Assembly: GCF_928392795.1 (NCBI RefSeq)
Contig: NZ_CAKMTJ010000003.1
Location: forward strand, 186,001 to 250,000
Reading direction: 5' to 3'
Length of the DNA: 64,000 nt
Source of the DNA: Rothia nasimurium
GTDB taxonomy: Bacteria; Actinomycetota; Actinomycetes; Actinomycetales; Micrococcaceae
Shown: positions 63,651 to 64,000 of the stretch, one piece after another
How the letters are laid out: each line of letters begins with the position of its first letter
Numbering within the stretch: the stretch's first letter is position 1
Program-made: the position numbers and the translations under genes
The notes under the pieces: model-generated
The model's database searches: none
The model's input: only the letters and a program-made list of their open reading frames with translations
What the model was told of the DNA's origin: nothing

Positions 63651-63686
63651 CAGCCCGCTACCGCCTCTAAGAGGTGGTGCGGGCTG
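63651..63686. terminator. Hairpin between hsdR and the toxin gene
   Basis: CAGCCCGCTACCGCCTC (63651-63667) pairs with GAGGTGGTGCGGGCTG (63671-63686) with one bulge and a 3-base loop. A-rich and T-rich flanks suit both converging genes. Confidence 0.75.
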
Positions 63687-63727
63687 AACGGTTAAAATAA
63701 AGACTACCAGCTAATTCGTTAGCCAAG

Positions 63728-64000
63728 CTAATGATCCCCATAATGAGTTCGACAGGCATAAATAACCAGGACGGTACGCCCGTCAAGCTCAGTAACCTCA
63801 TAAACCAGTCGATGCGTCTGATCAATTCGTCGCGACCATAGCCCAGAGAACTCCCCTCGCAAGGGCTCAGGTTTCCCGATACCAGAAAATGGTCCGTTCC
63901 GTGTGATGTCCTTGATGAGGGCATTGATACGTTTGAGAGTCTTTCGATCTTCAGACTGCCAGTAAACATACTGCTCCCAAGCTTCATCTGACCACAGTTT
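63728..64000 (-). CDS. yoeB: YoeB/Txe-family mRNA interferase toxin, 5' end outside the window
   Basis: On the minus strand the frame reads [20 protein letters not shown] at the window edge, then [38 protein letters not shown] and ends [10 protein letters not shown]. This is a full YoeB except for one or two N-terminal residues. Conserved RNase residues (Glu in KPEPL, Arg-Arg in WSRRI, His in QTHRLVY, the C-terminal Y/H) are present. YoeB cuts mRNA in the ribosomal A site and is neutralised by YefM, whose gene should lie just beyond base 64000. It is convergent with hsdR. Confidence 0.93.
   Translation of the reverse strand, partial: KLWSDEAWEQYVYWQSEDRKTLKRINALIKDITRNGPFSGIGKPEPLRGEFSGLWSRRIDQTHRLVYEVTELDGRTVLVIYACRTHYGDH

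Noticed and set aside
63667..63987. 106-aa frame on the minus strand at the right end
   Set aside because: It overlaps the YoeB frame, which has clear family motifs; this is its shadow.
1..64000. CRISPR arrays, rRNA genes, insertion sequences
   Set aside because: No regularly spaced repeats, rRNA segments or transposase frames were seen.

Overview
The window comes from a Gram-positive actinobacterium. Most genes are GC-rich, GTG and TTG starts are common, several genes look leaderless, and the order rpsO-pnp-M16 peptidase-dapB-dapA-RNase J-ftsK-pgsA-cinA-clgR-DUF3046-recA-recX-miaB-miaA-dapF-hflX-lexA is the familiar actinobacterial housekeeping block. Codon use and protein style suggest Micrococcaceae, most likely Rothia; the genus is inference, not proof.

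Layout. (1) 1-3955: mtnN (partial) and luxS of the activated methyl cycle, a small membrane protein, rpsO and pnp. (2) 4009-16192 and 17589-19718: an AT-rich exopolysaccharide/capsule locus in two pieces. It encodes UDP-glucose dehydrogenase, a flippase, a Wzy-like polymerase, six GT4-type glycosyltransferases, a Wzz-BY-kinase fusion with its phosphatase, and a Stealth-type sugar-phosphate transferase. It is interrupted by the GC-rich M16 peptidase gene and followed by a GC-rich OafA-type acyltransferase. (3) 22050-31024: dapB, dapA, RNase J, ftsK, pgsA and cinA. (4) 31152-47127: clgR, DUF3046, recA-recX, an amino-acid permease, miaB-miaA, dapF, hflX, a DinG-like helicase, and lexA divergent from a LysM membrane protein. 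LexA boxes precede recA and fill the lexA/LysM gap. (5) 47190-51981: hisC-hisB-hisH-(56-aa membrane protein)-priA and an SseB-like gene, with a convergent DUF1844 gene. (6) 52079-53997: infC-rpmI-rplT behind a long leader holding a terminator-like attenuator; infC appears to start with AUU. (7) 54059-55328: a decayed patch with a perfect palindromic element, a 5'-truncated GNAT gene and a nitroreductase broken by one stop codon. (8) 55465-64000: a type I restriction-modification locus and a YoeB toxin gene that runs off the end.

The most unusual region is the last one. The hsdM-hsdS-hsdR set is preceded by a gene for an HTH + methyltransferase-like + TRD-like protein whose catalytic motifs I and IV are degenerate. 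Its promoter carries a perfect 17-bp dyad over the -35 element. hsdS holds a G10 tract exactly between its two target-recognition domains. The present tract length puts the second domain out of frame, and 11 or 8 G would restore a full-length subunit. This looks like a phase-variable type I system with a possible dedicated regulator or decoy methylase.

Other signals: a 74-bp inverted repeat (72/74 identical) in the 5' ends of two paralogous glycosyltransferase genes that bracket 8.5 kb, and a 9-mer, GGCGTCCGC, found about 17 times in housekeeping DNA but not in the polysaccharide or restriction regions.
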